DNA of 64,000 nt from Dillenia suffruticosa (taxonomy: Eukaryota; Streptophyta; Magnoliopsida; Dilleniales; Dilleniaceae): NCBI GenBank assembly GCA_033439265.1, contig JAVTVX010000012.1:16316501-16380500 (forward strand). Direction: 5' to 3'. The notes beneath the pieces were generated by a model. The model did not search any database. It was not told the origin of the DNA and was given only the letters and a program-made list of their open reading frames with translations. The translations under genes and the position numbers were made by a program. Every line of letters begins with the position of its first letter. The first letter of the stretch is position 1. Positions 11,013 to 23,689 of this stretch are shown piece after piece.

Positions 11013-14000
11013 TACATTGAAAGGTTGTGGCATAACTGGTGAGATACCAGAAGAGTATGGAGATTTGTCCAGTTTGACGACCTTGGATTTGGAAAGTAAT
11101 CATTTATCTGGTCAAATTCCATCTTCCCTTGGCAATTTGAAGAATCTTCAATTTTTGTGAGTATTCAATCACTTACATTGCCCCATATAAAATTTGTCTT
11201 ATAATTTAATCCCAAAGCTTTAATTTCCTTGGTTATGTGAACGTGCTTGCAGAAGTTTGAACCAGAACAACCTCAGTGGGACAATTCCCAAGTCACTTTC
11301 AAGCCTGTCAAACTTGATCAATCTGTATGTGTCCAAACCCTATACATGGACTGATAAGCTGGGATAATATTCTAATTTTGACTATTAATTGAACAGCTGG
11401 ACTTAGCTTCTATCTTGCATCTTTCTTTATTTTGAAAGGCCTGACATAAAACTTTAACAGCAGCTATTGTCTTTGCAGCCAGCTTGGTTCAAACAACCTC
11501 ACTGGCCGGATACCTAATCTGTTATTCCGAGTTCCACAATATAAGTATGAACATTCTACATGTTATTAAGCGATATATGTTGATTAAGGCAGTAACCGTT
11601 TATAGTCTCATCCTTGGGAAATTTGCCTACCGGAGTAACTTAGATTTTTATTTTTCTTTCCAGTTTTACAGGAAACAAGTTAGATTGCGGCACAAATTAT
11701 TCTAATAGTTGTGTATCTATAAGTAATGATTCAGGTACCTTGAGGAGATATCTTTTCTGTGCTCGACATATGCAATTTTTCTGAATTTTTATTTGTTTGT
11801 GTCCCCACTTACTACTGGTATTATCTTTTTTAAAGATGTTCTTAATCGGGGTTATTGTTCATTATAGGCACATCTCATAAGTCAAAAGTTGGAATTATTA
11901 TTGGAGTTGTAGGAGGAATCATTCTTACACTTGTTGCCGGCTTGCTAATTTTCCTGTGGAAGGGTAGACATAAAGGATACAAGCGCGAAGTCTTTGTTGA
12001 TGTTGCAGGTACACGATTTTTGCAGATACACGGTTGGTGTCATGTGCTATATTTCTGGTGAATCTAGAGATCATTAGTTTTTTTTACATGCCAAATGGCA
12101 CGCAAATTGTGGAATCGTCCTTTCACTATTTATAATGGCCAATGGGTAAGTTTTGACTGGTTGCTTACAACCAAATTTGTTGCTATTGGATGCAAAATGG
12201 AAGCAACTTCATTGTGGAAGAGTGCCATAATAGCTTGCATAATGCTACACAAAGAAAGGAAGCCAATTGCAAAATTTACAGGATTTGAGTTAATTTAGTT
12301 CATTGGTTTAAAATTTATATTGTGTAATATCATGTGCTCTTTGGTTACCAAAAAAATGTGACATATTTGGCGTAGTTGATTTTTTCAATATGTATATAAT
12401 TTCGGTGTATTTTGATGAAGAGGAATGTGTGGCACTTTAGAAATTGATATGTTGGTACATCTCTCTTATGGGAACAGTTGTGTTCTATGTATCTCTTTGG
12501 GTTGGGAAACCATTGCCTTTGAAAACTATTGTTTGGAAATCTTTTTTTTTTTTCTTTTATTTTCTTCTCCCCTATTATATCCTTCTTTCCTTGATTTTCT
12601 AAAATTCATTTTGTCCCCAGGAAAAAGGAAAAGCCCAGGTGATTTAGAATCAAGATGTTTTAAAATTGGTAGAACAAAAGTAGAGTCTGTGAAATGTAAA
12701 TTACAATGATCAGGAAGGTGTACTGAGTACCAAAGAGTATACAGATATTTTTCATTTGTTTGGATCTCACCTTTGGAAAGATTGAAAGTTTGACAAACTT
12801 TTTCTACTTTTTTAGGTAGAGTGGATGAAGAAGGTGCTTTTAAAGTGTTGGGTGATCCTAAGATTTCAACCAAATCAAAAGCAAAATTTCATAAAACTAC
12901 AACATGACTGACAATGTTTTCTTGCATTATGTGAAGCAGTTAAAAAAATAAAAATGAGAATAAACAAAATCAGATTTGTTGAGATGTGAATGCTACAGGA
13001 GATTAGTGGTTTGACATGAAAAAAGAAAGTGCATGAAAAAAAGTCACCTCCTATCGAGTATAAAATGAGAGGAAATAAATTAAGATAATTTGGCCATATA
13101 TATGTAAAGTCCTCTAGATGCATGTTTGAAAAAGGAAAAGAAAAATAATTGCATACAATTTGAAGATGCTCAGGGACTAGCTAGAAGAAGCCCTGGAAAA
13201 CATCTGAGGGTTGGAGAGTTTCGTAGGGTAAGTAAGCTCACCTTGGAGAAAATAACTGTGCATTTGACTTGAGACATTTCTCTTTTAGTAAAACATTCCT
13301 GCTTCCTCTTTAACTTTTGATTTGTTTATAAATCCTTGGAACTTTTTTTTTTCCGGGTGTTTGCTCTGCCCTAGTGAATTAAGGTGTCAGTTGTTTATGA
13401 TGCTACCTCTGAGAAAATATATGTGCATTTGACTTAAGACATTTCTCTTTTAGTAAAAAATTCCTGCCTCTTCTTGATCTTTTGATTTGGTTATAAACCC
13501 TTGGAACTTTTTTCCTGTGTTTGCTTTGTCCCCTTGAAATAAGGTTTCAGATGTTTAGGATGCTACCTGCAGAACTTGTGATTATGGTAGTTGTTCAACC
13601 CCAAATTTGATGTTTTGCTATCCATTCATCATCATGATTATAAATTACATTTGTTCCTATGATTTGTTGTCAGCTAGTTTTTGCTGGATGGCACTTGGAA
13701 GTTCATTGAAAGACTTAGAGCTATTTTATTTGGAACTTAAAATATGTTGTTTGTCTGTGGTGCTCAGGCGAAGTTGATAGAAGAATTGCATTTGGCCAAT
13801 TGAAACGTTTTGCCTGGAGGGAACTAGAACTAGCAACAGACAAGTTCAGCGAGAAGAATGTTCTTGGACAGGGAGGCTTTGGAAAAGTTTACATAGGTGT
13901 TCTCTCAGACAATACTAAAGTTGCTGTGAAAAGATTGACCGACTATGAAAGTCCTGGCGGGGATGCAGCTTTCCAGCGTGAAGTTGAGATGATAAGTGTT

Positions 14001-17000
14001 GCTGTTCACCGAAATCTCTTACGCCTAATTGGATTTTGCACAACAGGAACAGAAAGGTTACTGGTGTATCCTCTCATGCAAAACTTAAGTGTTGCTTATC
14101 GTCTTCGAGGTACCATTTTTCCTCCATAATTATAATAGAACTGTCAAAGCATTAGCAAATCAGTCCATGTTTTTTGTGATCTTTCTTATTTACATATCAC
14201 CTTGTTATGTGGAAATAATTATTATTGGATATGATTGGTGGGCCACCTGAATTCATGCTTCTGATGCAGTACAACTTTAATTGTTGAATACCAAAAAAAC
14301 AGGTAGCAGTTCTGAAATTATACTGATTTTATTGTGTTACTGGTCTTCTGTTTAAACCACGAGGTGTTTGTGGTCTGATGTGGCAGTGGCATAGCATGTG
14401 TACGTCACGGATCTTTGCTGGAGAGATCAGCATATAGTAATCATCTTAAGACAAAGTGGTTCTGTTTATTTTAATTCTTTTTAATATATTCTGCTTTCTC
14501 ACTTAAACTGTGTATTATGTGGGCTGGTCTCCAGTTTGAAACCTCTTGAGAAAGCCAAAAAGTTATTTGTTTGTTGTTCCCCCCTTTTTGGACCGACAAC
14601 CCATTTATCAGAAAAGAAGAATGGGACGCAAATTTCATCATCATTGATCACAGTCTATTACTAAGATTTATCATAAATTCAATGACCTGTTTACGACAAG
14701 ATAAAGAATTGAAGTTTCCATGCATCAGTGGTATTGATTACTGCTTCAAATTTGTGAGTTATAACAGCAGCATGATTAATTTTAGGAGTTCAAAAACAGG
14801 AGTCATTTGAAAGGTTGGACTTCTCTCAGTGAAATTTACTCTCTCGATATCAAACGTGGTTGTTCAACCATCGAGACTAATAGTTCAACTATTGCATTGC
14901 CAAGAGATGATGCCCTGATCAGATGATTTCTTGGAAATCAAGAAATATATGAATAGTTGGGCGGTTGTCTTCAAAAGGGGCAGAGCTCCTCTTCTGTACA
15001 CCATAAGTAATGGAGAGGTTCACTGCACTTTTAGGGTTTTCACAAAAATCCAAAGGGTAAGAGAGAGAGAGAGTTATATGGAAGAACCCTCAATTGGTCT
15101 CCTCTGTAGTCCATCCAGAGAGGTGTCTCCAGAAGTTATCTCTCCTCTGATAAGTGAAGAAATAATTATATGTATGTATGTATGTATGTATTGAACTGAT
15201 GGGACAAAAAAGAGATTAACCAATAGACATCGATTTGCTGGGAAGCAAAGGGACTGAAAAATCAATCTTAATCCATTCAAATCCTGATTGAGATACCAAA
15301 AGGAATTTTCATGACCTTTGGATGCACAATGTGCAGAAATTATCGTTGTTGTTGTCAAAGTAACTTCTTGCTCGGGATACTTGGTTACTGTAACTTCTCC
15401 CAATGCTTGATTGGGTGCTTTTTTGTGTCGGAAGGGTTCTGTACAACTAAGTGTTGGGTATAATGGTTTTCCCTGCATAACTCTGTGTATGTGTTGGGGG
15501 GGGGGGAGAGGAATAACCTTGGCCATAAGAGATGAGGAACTTTTCCTTTTGGTTCATTTTTTTTCTTTTTCTTTTATGAGTGAGTGGGACAAGTTCTTCT
15601 TACTGTTGGAATTAACATGATGTGTCTCAATCCTAAAGATGCAGTGAACCACGCCAGTGCTTTTGTTACACTCTAGAGGAGCCAAATACCTTCAGAAAAA
15701 ATGCTAGTTAAGCAATGGCTTAAAAATGTTCTAGGCAGCATGAGGGAGGATGTCGGTTACTCAGGCCATTGTCATCTTGATAAGGATTATATATTTTATT
15801 TGGGTCTGGTTTGTACATAGTTGAGAGTATTGTATTGAATTGCATGAGTTTCAATGCAATCTTAAGTTCGTTCTGGCGTGGATTAATTTGAATGGTTAGG
15901 TTATGTATGCCAAGATTTACTCATGTATATTTCTTCCACAGAAAACCCATTAAAAAAATGTTTTCTACATCCATTTTTTAACCGATGGATTGGCCAACCT
16001 TCTAAATTTGCAATGTTGTCACGTTAATGCCATCAGATTACTTTTTATACAAATGGCCCATTTATGCCCATTGTTAATGTGGTTTAAGGAGGTGGAAATA
16101 GAATCCAAGTGCCATTCGTAATGAGGACAATAGCTTCACTCCATTAGGACCCATATGAGCTTGGCAAATGCATTTGGCCTCAGCAGGGTTGCAAGTTAAG
16201 CTACATGGTAGCAGGTATCAAAGGCTCTTGCTTTGAGCCATCATTACACCATGGGACTCTAGAATGTCTGTTGCCATAAGTGGGATTAGATTGTGGTAGG
16301 GGATCCGACCTTGCACTCAGCAAATTGTAAGAAGGCTGATGAATGGTAGGGGTAGGCTTGAGTTTAGTTGGGAGAAGTGCCATCAAGTTTACTGGTGGCA
16401 AATGTTGATATCAAAAAAGAGAAACAAGATTGAAGAGGACGGCAGGGCTTGTTTGGTGTTGTTTGAGGATAAGTAAATCTCATAAAACATGACATCTGGA
16501 GAGTAATGTTCCAGAATGGTAGTATCTATAACCATGAAGAGTGCTGTGCTGATTCTGATTCTATTTATTGTCCCAGTTGGTCCTGAAATAACTTTGTTCT
16601 TTCTATAACCATGAAATAATTTTGTTTCAGATTCTGCTGTGTAGAAAAATTTATGACTGTAACCCCCTTTGCTGCCCGCCTTCTAAATCATCCCAACACT
16701 ATCTTGGTTACATGATGTGTGTGTATGGGCAATTATGTTTAGCGACAAACAAAGAATCCCGGGATCTTCTTCATGAGAGCTTTAGGCACAGTTGAATGCT
16801 GACAGTTTGATGAAGGTTTTGAGGGAAACAAAAATAAAATGAGGAATCAGGAGAGTGGGATTTTCTGACACTCAGCCTTATTTTTATATTTTAGAGGTCA
16901 ACAAGGGGCAAAAAGCCCAAAAACCTAGAAAAGGCAAACAAAAGGAGCAGCGCAGCAGACAAGGTAGCACATTATTGGGCTAGCGGTCCCCCTATAGGCC

Positions 17001-20000
17001 TCCACTAAAGGGTCCTTACGGAAGGGGGAGGGCAATATAAGACAGTCAACCCTACATTCAAATGATGCGCAAATTGGCCAGCCAATCTGTGTAGCTATCT
17101 ACTTACCTAAATATGCACATTCACAAGCCTCCTGCAATCCCCAACAATTCTTCGAGGGGGTGGAAGCTGGGAATTTCTTTGGCAAGGAGACTAGCAATAG
17201 CAACCACCTTTGAGTCCATTCCCACTGCCAAGTTATCAATTACTAGCTCTTCACTAACTTTAGGCCATGCTGGATGGCCAGAACTTTGCCATCTCAGCCA
17301 TGTTAACTGAACCAGTTCCCCAGTTCACGGGAAACCCCTTTAGCCATGAGCCATCGGGGTTGGTAGGCAAACCCTCAGCACCCGCCTTCCCCATATTGTC
17401 TAAGGACACTACCATTGACATTGAGCTTGACTCCATAACCCCTTAACTGCCAGTTCCACCTCTAAAAACCGTTAGGTTCTTCAGCCCAAAATTAACAGCC
17501 TTTCCCCAAACTTTGTCTGCCATGTCTCTGTTTCTCCTCACCAGCATGTTGGTCAAAGTCCTTAGCCTACTGAAAATCTCTTTGCTACAACTTTTCTAGA
17601 TAATCTAACAGCCCATAGCAAAGATTTCCAGCCACCCCAGCTTGTGCTTATCCGCTCTGCTGGCCTTCAGGTTTCTGTGCAACCAGTCAGATTCTTCCGA
17701 CTGGAAAAATTCAGCAGCCCACTCCAAAGGGACTACACTACACCAAAGCTCAGCTGGTTGGGAGCACTCACTTGGCACATGGATCAGAGTTTCTATCACG
17801 TCACCATTACATCTAGTGCAGGTCACTGGTGGAGCCAAGATTTGGAGAACCCTTTCTTCATTGATTAGCACACCTCCCCGGCAGCACTTTCAAAGGGAAG
17901 TGTCTATTCTAGGCATGGACCTCAGCTTACTGATGTTCCGCCAATTGTCCTCCATCTCTTAATCAGCTAAACCCACGTGCCAATTGTAGGTTAACCTAAT
18001 AGAAAAGTTTCCTATCTCCCTGGGCCTCCACACTAGGTAATTATTCTCAATGCCCTCTAGACCCTCTATCATCATGGCTTTTTTGCAGGTGCTTACTGGG
18101 AGGATTCTACTTAAGAAAGAGGATTCCCATCCCATCCGGCTTAGATTGTCTGCCACCTTGGACTCCACATGCTTCCCAGACAAGAGTGTGAGGGATAAAC
18201 CAGCTGTCCTTCCAGAACCTACTTCCCCTCCCATTGTTAATTTTCCATCTTACCCCTGCACAAAGAGCTTCCTTGGCCTTAACCACATATGTCCAATTGG
18301 GCGAACTGCTCTCCCTTGCCCGCTAATCTTCCCACTACTTGCTCTTTGCTCTTTTCACAGAGAAATTGTCTCCTTATACTTTTGATATCTTTCCAACATG
18401 GCTGGGACTAAATAGTAATCAATGTACAAGTTCCCAATCAAACTTGTAGAATAGGTCACAATGAGAACTGTCTTCATAGCAATTTGTGGTCTATAAGAAG
18501 TTTGATTGATGGTGTTTATGTTGTAAAAATGACAAAATGACAATCTGAATACTTGCTTTGTTGGCGACTATGAATGAAGCAGTATAGATTTTATTTATCT
18601 TTTTTAAGAAAAAGGAAAAAGTGATGCATAAATAACAAGAAGTTTCATATCCTGGTTGTCTTTGTGGTGACAATGCACTGTCCTTTCTCCAAAAGAAAAA
18701 ATAAATAAATAAATAAAAATTGACGTCTCAAATAAAAAGATCTCTTCAAGCATGTCCAAGGTCTTGCAAAGAATTTTCTTTAAATGCCCCAACTGAGGAT
18801 CATAAGATACTAAGAAAAATGATCTTATCCTACGTATGAGCAAGAGGAAGTGTTTGTTCCTCGTGAACCCTTGCATTTTTCCCCAACTACATACACCATA
18901 TAACTGACGAAAGTAAATTTTAACAAAACTCGAGCATCCTTGGCCCTTGCAAATCCCATATCAACAGAGTGAAGAAAGATTTATAAGAGAAAGAACCTTA
19001 TTTCCCTTTATTTTTGTAACGGCTATTGTGGCTACTGTATTTATTGTCCCAGTCCAATACTTTTCTGTCATCAATCATGCTAAATTTCTACTCGTTGATT
19101 GTGGAATCATGGGAAAAGATAGGTGTTCATTATTGTTGGAAGCAAATCAATTTCTATTGCACTTTTCATTTTTCTTTCTGCCTACATAACCGATCCTGTC
19201 ATGTTGTACATGATGATTGATACCACTACATCCATAAGCATGATCAATTCCCTTATTGCGATAATAGATTGTGCTCATGATTTTCCTAGTTTTATTCGCT
19301 TATCCTATTTTTGCATTGATTACATAGTTACACTGATGAATTTCTTATAGGTGTTGCTTTTATGCCAATTACTTGTAGCTTCTCCTTTATCATAATGATC
19401 TGTGTGTGCGTTGGGTCTCGGTAATTTGATCTCCAAGAATATTTCTCCTGTAAGCAAATAGTTATGGAGATTACCCTTAGAACCCAATTCCCTTTGGCAT
19501 AAGGTTATAAAGAGCATGTATGGTCTATATCATAATAGATGGATGCCAATGTTGGAGTAAGAGTTTCTTGTTGCAGTTCTTGGAAATTCATATCTCATTT
19601 GTATAATGCATTTCTTCCTCTTGTGTCTTTCAGAGTTGGTGATGGTTCTCATATTCGTTTCTGGGAGGAGTCATGGATTGGGGATCCATTTTTATCCATT
19701 TCTTTCCCTGATCTTTATAGATTGCCTAGACTTCATTCTACTCTTATCAAAGATTTTTATACTTGGGAAGGTTATTCGATCTCTTGGAACTTCCTTTTTA
19801 TACGAAATATTAACCATAGAAAAGGTTTAGAGTTTTCTTCTTTAATTCCCTCTTACTGGGAAATGAACTCACCCATAATGCAAATCTTTGTTTAATCATC
19901 TTATTAGTATTTCTCCACACCATCGTTTTCCTTTAAATAACTTTATTTGGAAGGCAAATTAGAGCTTTTACTTGGTTTATGGTGCTCAACAAGATTAATA

Positions 20001-22094
20001 CTAATGATTTACTCCAAAAGACATGACCTTTTACGGTGATCTTGCTGGATGAATGTGTAATGTGCTATAACAGTTCTCATAGCAGTGACCACTTATTTTA
20101 CACTGTTATGCTGTGTGGGAGATATGGAACTGTTTATTTGTGGTGTGTGATAATGTTTGAGTTTGCCACAGCAACTTTCGGGATTTGTTTCTCACGAGCT
20201 TTAGAGGTTTCGGAGGGAAGAAGGATGTTCACGTAATTTGAAGGTGTGCATTTATGGCCATTCCGTGGTGTACTTGGAGTGAGCGCGGTACAAGGATATT
20301 CAAAAATGAAAGGATTGAATCATATCTTTCATGAGATAAGATTGTTTTTTTTTCACTTCTTTGGGCTTACTCCTTTGGAATTTATGAGGAGTATATCTTA
20401 CAAGAGTTGGAAGAGAGATTTCGGGGCAGATGTATCTTGGCCTTTTGCTTTTGTTTTTGTTTTTCTTGTCGCTTCTAAGGAATTTTTATCCTTGGAAGTT
20501 TTTGTACATTATTTTCCTCTAATATATTTCTCTTTTTCTGTCAAAAAATTATGTTTTTCTTTTCATAATATCTGAATATTGCTGCAGAAGTTAAACCTGG
20601 AGAGGCTGTTTTAGATTGGTCAACAAGGAAGCGAGTGGCTTTAGGCACAGCAAGAGGATTGGAGTATCTTCATGAACATTGCAATCCCAAAATTATACAC
20701 AGGGATGTTAAGGCTGCTAATGTTTTGCTTGATGAAGATTTTGAAGCAGTTGTTGGTGATTTTGGCCTTGCAAAGTTGGTGGATGTGCGAAAGACTAACG
20801 TGACGACTCAAGTTCGTGGAACAATGGGCCATATAGCTCCCGAGTACTTGTCAACTGGAAAATCATCAGAGAAGACTGATGTTTTTGGGTATGGCATCAT
20901 GCTTCTAGAGCTTGTAACAGGTCAACGTGCAATAGACTTCTCGCGCTTGGAGGAGGAAGATGATGTCTTATTACTTGACCATGTAAGATATTCTCCATTC
21001 ATGCTTCTACTTAATTGTCTGCAAATCTTGCCCTTGTTTAATTTTGATCTACCCAACTTTTTAGATTCTGCTTTGTTTCTAGTATCCTCAAACTCCCACA
21101 CCTTGAAGCATGAATTATATGCTTCAAGTAATTACTGAATAACCGCGGACAAACCTACTTTAATGTTTTTGGACAGCACTTTAATTGGGTTAATAGAATG
21201 GTCAATCTCCATACTGTGATGTGGCTACTGAGCAATAAATAATTTACAAAAAGGAGTCCATTATGGAGAATGTTTTTAAACCCAGTCAGATATGAGAATG
21301 TATGCTAATGTGTGCTTATGGCCGACGAAGGAGCTACGCTATTCTCCGAGTAATTATAAAGATATCCCGCTGAGACTTCACTGGCATCATTATTTCCATT
21401 TTCCTTTATCCTATTTTTTGTACCTCTCGCTAGGTTGAAGTGGGTTGGTAGCAAGTATGCCCATCATTTCTAAGATGTGAAAATAGTTACTCCTCAATGA
21501 GATTTATATAAATATATAAATATATATTTCACAATTTTCTCACCTCACCTTTGAGGTTTCCCAAACATTTAGTAATAGGATGATACCAAACTACCTTATC
21601 TCTATTTCCTAGTAAAGGTTGTAGCAGTTAACAACCGGGTGCTATTACCAATGACGCTGCACATTGCGGTTTCTCTGTTTTCCAGTCCCATTATTCTTTC
21701 TGCCACGAATACTTAAGTAGGTGCTCAATCTTTATGGAGTTTAAACTTCAAGCAATGCCAAAATATTTTGTCTGTGAAGGTGAAAAAGCTGGAAAGAGAG
21801 CAGAAACTTGATGCTATTGTAGATCGAAACCTCAACAAGAATTACAACATAACAGAGGTGGAGATGATGATCAAAGTTGCCTTGCTCTGTACTCAACCAT
21901 CACCAGAAGACCGGCCTGCAATGTCAGAGGTAGTTCAGATGCTGGAAGGGGAGGGCCTTGCTGAGAGGTGGGAGGAATGGCAGAATGTTGAGGTCAATCG
22001 GAGACAAGAGTATGAGAGATTGCAAAGGAGATTTTATTGGGGAGAAGACTCTATTTATAACCAGGATGCAATTGAGTTGTCAGGTGGAAGATAA
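11013..22094 (+). CDS. LRR receptor-like serine/threonine kinase, At5g10290/At5g65240 type (5' end not seen)
   Basis: Plasma-membrane receptor kinase of the LRR-II group (the SERK/NIK relatives). Exons: 11013-11156, 11253-11324, 11479-11544, 11664-11734, 11868-12008, 13768-14109, 20588-20982 and 21780-22094, all with GT-AG borders and joining in frame to about 514 codons and TAA. The first three carry the last LRRs ([37 protein letters not shown]). The fifth carries the membrane helix ([20 protein letters not shown]) and a basic stop-transfer. The kinase has GQGGFGKVY, lysine in [17 protein letters not shown] (RD type), DFGLAKL and [20 protein letters not shown]. The tail ends [16 protein letters not shown] ([12 protein letters not shown]), diagnostic for this group. 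About 100 N-terminal residues (signal peptide, first LRR exons) are absent from the visible sequence. No frameshift or stop was found, so the kinase part looks functional. The ligand is unknown. Confidence 0.93.
12009..13767 (+). other. Receptor-kinase intron between membrane and kinase exons
   Basis: This 1.76-kb intron contains no recognised gene. It includes an imperfect tandem duplication with a period of about 160-165 bp (13246-13568). Confidence 0.85.
13246..13568 (+). repeat. Imperfect tandem duplication, about 160-165 bp, two copies
   Basis: Both copies contain ACATTTCTCTTTTAGTAAAA, a CCTTGGAACTTTTT-type block and TGATGCTACCT or GATGCTACCT. They differ by scattered substitutions and small indels, so the duplication is old. 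No function is apparent. Confidence 0.85.
16860..18345 (-). pseudogene. LINE (L1-type) C-terminal remnant: RT end, zf-RVT and RNase H
   Basis: On the minus strand the order is: end of the RT region (18234-17959; [20 protein letters not shown], the segment after the polymerase in plant LINEs), then the zf-RVT zinc-binding segment (17871-17605; [19 protein letters not shown]), then an RNase H relic near 17480-17240 (VKLNVNGSV, followed by [10 protein letters not shown]). This combination is specific to plant L1-like LINEs. Stops and frameshifts separate the pieces. The 5' part is missing, as expected from 5' truncation during target-primed insertion. It sits antisense in the receptor-kinase intron. 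Confidence 0.8.
19539..20420 (+). pseudogene. LINE (L1-type) C-terminal remnant, sense orientation
   Basis: The frame from 19539 contains [20 protein letters not shown] and [16 protein letters not shown], typical of the region between RT and the zinc-binding segment of plant LINEs. It continues, with frame changes, through [10 protein letters not shown], a cysteine/histidine segment ([15 protein letters not shown]) and KSWKRDFG near 20405. It is related at DNA level to the relic at 55480-56950. It lies in the receptor-kinase intron, just upstream of the exon at 20588. Confidence 0.75.
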
Positions 22095-22185
22095 CATATG
22101 GAGAAGTCCAAATCCATTCTCTCGACCATTTTGGACACTTAATATTCTTTTCTTGGTGTAACTTGGTGATTGCTTCATATGGGAC

Positions 22186-22190
22186 CAGCG
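22186..22190. other. Left target-site copy of the copia element
   Basis: The bases CAGCG precede the 5' LTR, and CAGCT follows the 3' LTR at 27329-27333. One mismatch in five fits an old 5-bp target duplication. Confidence 0.55.
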
Positions 22191-22435
22191 TGTTGGAATG
22201 ATGCATTTATTTAGGAATGTTTCCTATTACTTAGAAATGTTTATTTTACGAAAATAATTGTAAGCTTTAAATGATTGATTTAGTTTTTATTTTATGGTTG
22301 TAAATTAGGAGTAAATTAGGAGTTAGTTTTCTATTCCTTGCTCTCTCTAATTATATATATAGATAAGACATATCACCTCATATATATATGATGGAAATTA
22401 TTCGATTAGAGATTCTAAAACTTACTAATTCCACA
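22191..22435 (+). repeat. 5' LTR of the copia element
   Basis: 245 bp from TGTTGGAATGATGCATTTAT to TTCCACA. It shares with the 3' LTR TTTAGGAATGTTTCCTATTA and AATTATATATATAGAT, the latter including a TATA-like stretch that could be its promoter. Confidence 0.93.
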
Positions 22436-22449
22436 TGTATCAGAGCTTT
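22436..22449 (+). other. Primer-binding site of the copia element
   Basis: TGTATCAGAGCTTT directly follows the 5' LTR and matches the tRNA-iMet binding consensus TGGTATCAGAGC with one change. Confidence 0.8.
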
Positions 22450-22628
22450 AGGCTCGTTTCTGATATCAAAATCTTGTAATAGGCTTTCATTATCTTGTTC
22501 AACTTATGTGATCTTCATTGTGTCCTGTTCTGTCTTGTTTTTGGTCCCAAAACAGATCATTCTTCTTGCTATTTTTCTCCCTCATTTTTCTACAGCATTT
22601 CTCATCTATTATTTCCGGAACAAGCCAC

Positions 22629-23620
22629 CATGTTTGGCACAATAAGTGTGGGTGACCACACATTTGGTTCTAGTCCAACAAAATCCTCTTCTTCAAAAAT
22701 CACTCTTTTGACGCATGATAATCACACTACTCAACCAATCATCCACAAACTCAATGGAGAAAATTATCTCCAATGGTCCCAGTCGGTCAAGCTCTTCATC
22801 AAAGGACGAGGAAAGATCGGTTTTTTTACCGGAGCAACGCAGAAATCGGAGGAAGGTCCTGAAGTGATTGAGATCTGAGAGTCGGAGAATACTCTAATCA
22901 TGTCCTGGTTGATAAATTCAAGAGAGTCGTCAATCAGCAAGAATTCATGTTTCTTACTACCATCCAAGAAATCTGGGAGGCTGTAAAGGAGACTTTTTCA
23001 GATCTGGGAAATTCGGCCCAGATTTATGAAAATTTTATGCAAATTCGAAATACAAAACAAGGTAATCTAAGTGTTTTGCAATATGACAATACTCTCAGAA
23101 CCTTGTGATAGGAGTTTGATTTATTTTATGATTTTGAATGGTATTGTCCACAAGATAGTGTCATATTTAAGAGAATGATCGAAAAAGAGCGTGTTTTTGC
23201 TTTCTTGGTTGGTCTGAATAATGATCTTGATGAAGTTCGTGGAAGAATTCTTGGATGTGAGGCTTGCCATCCACTTGGGAAGTGTTCTCCGAAGTCTGCA
23301 GGGAGGAAAGCAAAAGGAACGTTATGCTGGGAAAGAAAACTAGAGAGACTCTTGAAACGGAATCATCAGCGCTAGCAGTCAAAAGCAATCAATTCTCTAA
23401 TACCTCAAATGGAGGTAACGACATTCATAATAAAAAGGGAAACAGACTTTGGTATGATCATTGTAAAAAACCTGGTCATACTCGTGAGACTTGTTTGAAG
23501 TTGTATGGAAAGCCTCCTCATTTGAAAAATAGACAATCTAATCAAGTGATTAGCAGAGCTCTTCAAACGGCTTCAGAAGAATCAACACCCGAAAATTCTC
23601 TAGTTTTCTTTAATAAATAA
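22629..23620 (+). pseudogene. copia gag remnant
   Basis: Starts MFGTISVGDHTFGSSP and has KLNGENYLQWSQSVKLFIKG, the conserved gag entry. An in-frame stop follows at about 22876. Further on the zinc knuckle reads YDHCKKPGHTRETC: the first cysteine of the CCHC box is replaced by tyrosine. Two or more frames are needed to cover the region. Confidence 0.85.
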
Positions 23621-23689
23621 CAGTTGGAAAGTTTCATGAAATTTCTAAATTCAACTTCTCTTCCACCTGCCTTTATTGCACAGAAAGGT

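Larger units (their letters stand above)
14110..20587 (+). other. 6.5-kb intron of the receptor kinase
   Basis: The donor after CGTCTTCGAG and the acceptor TTGCTGCAG flank this intron, which falls between kinase subdomains at the usual place (the REVKPG junction). It was enlarged by two LINE relics in opposite orientations and holds a short (ATGT)n microsatellite at 15171-15191. From 14110 to 16850 I see no gene or assignable transposon. Confidence 0.9.

Noticed and set aside
12526-12873. Minus-strand frame of 115 codons
   Set aside because: It falls in an intron of the receptor kinase, starts and ends in low-complexity sequence and resembles no family.
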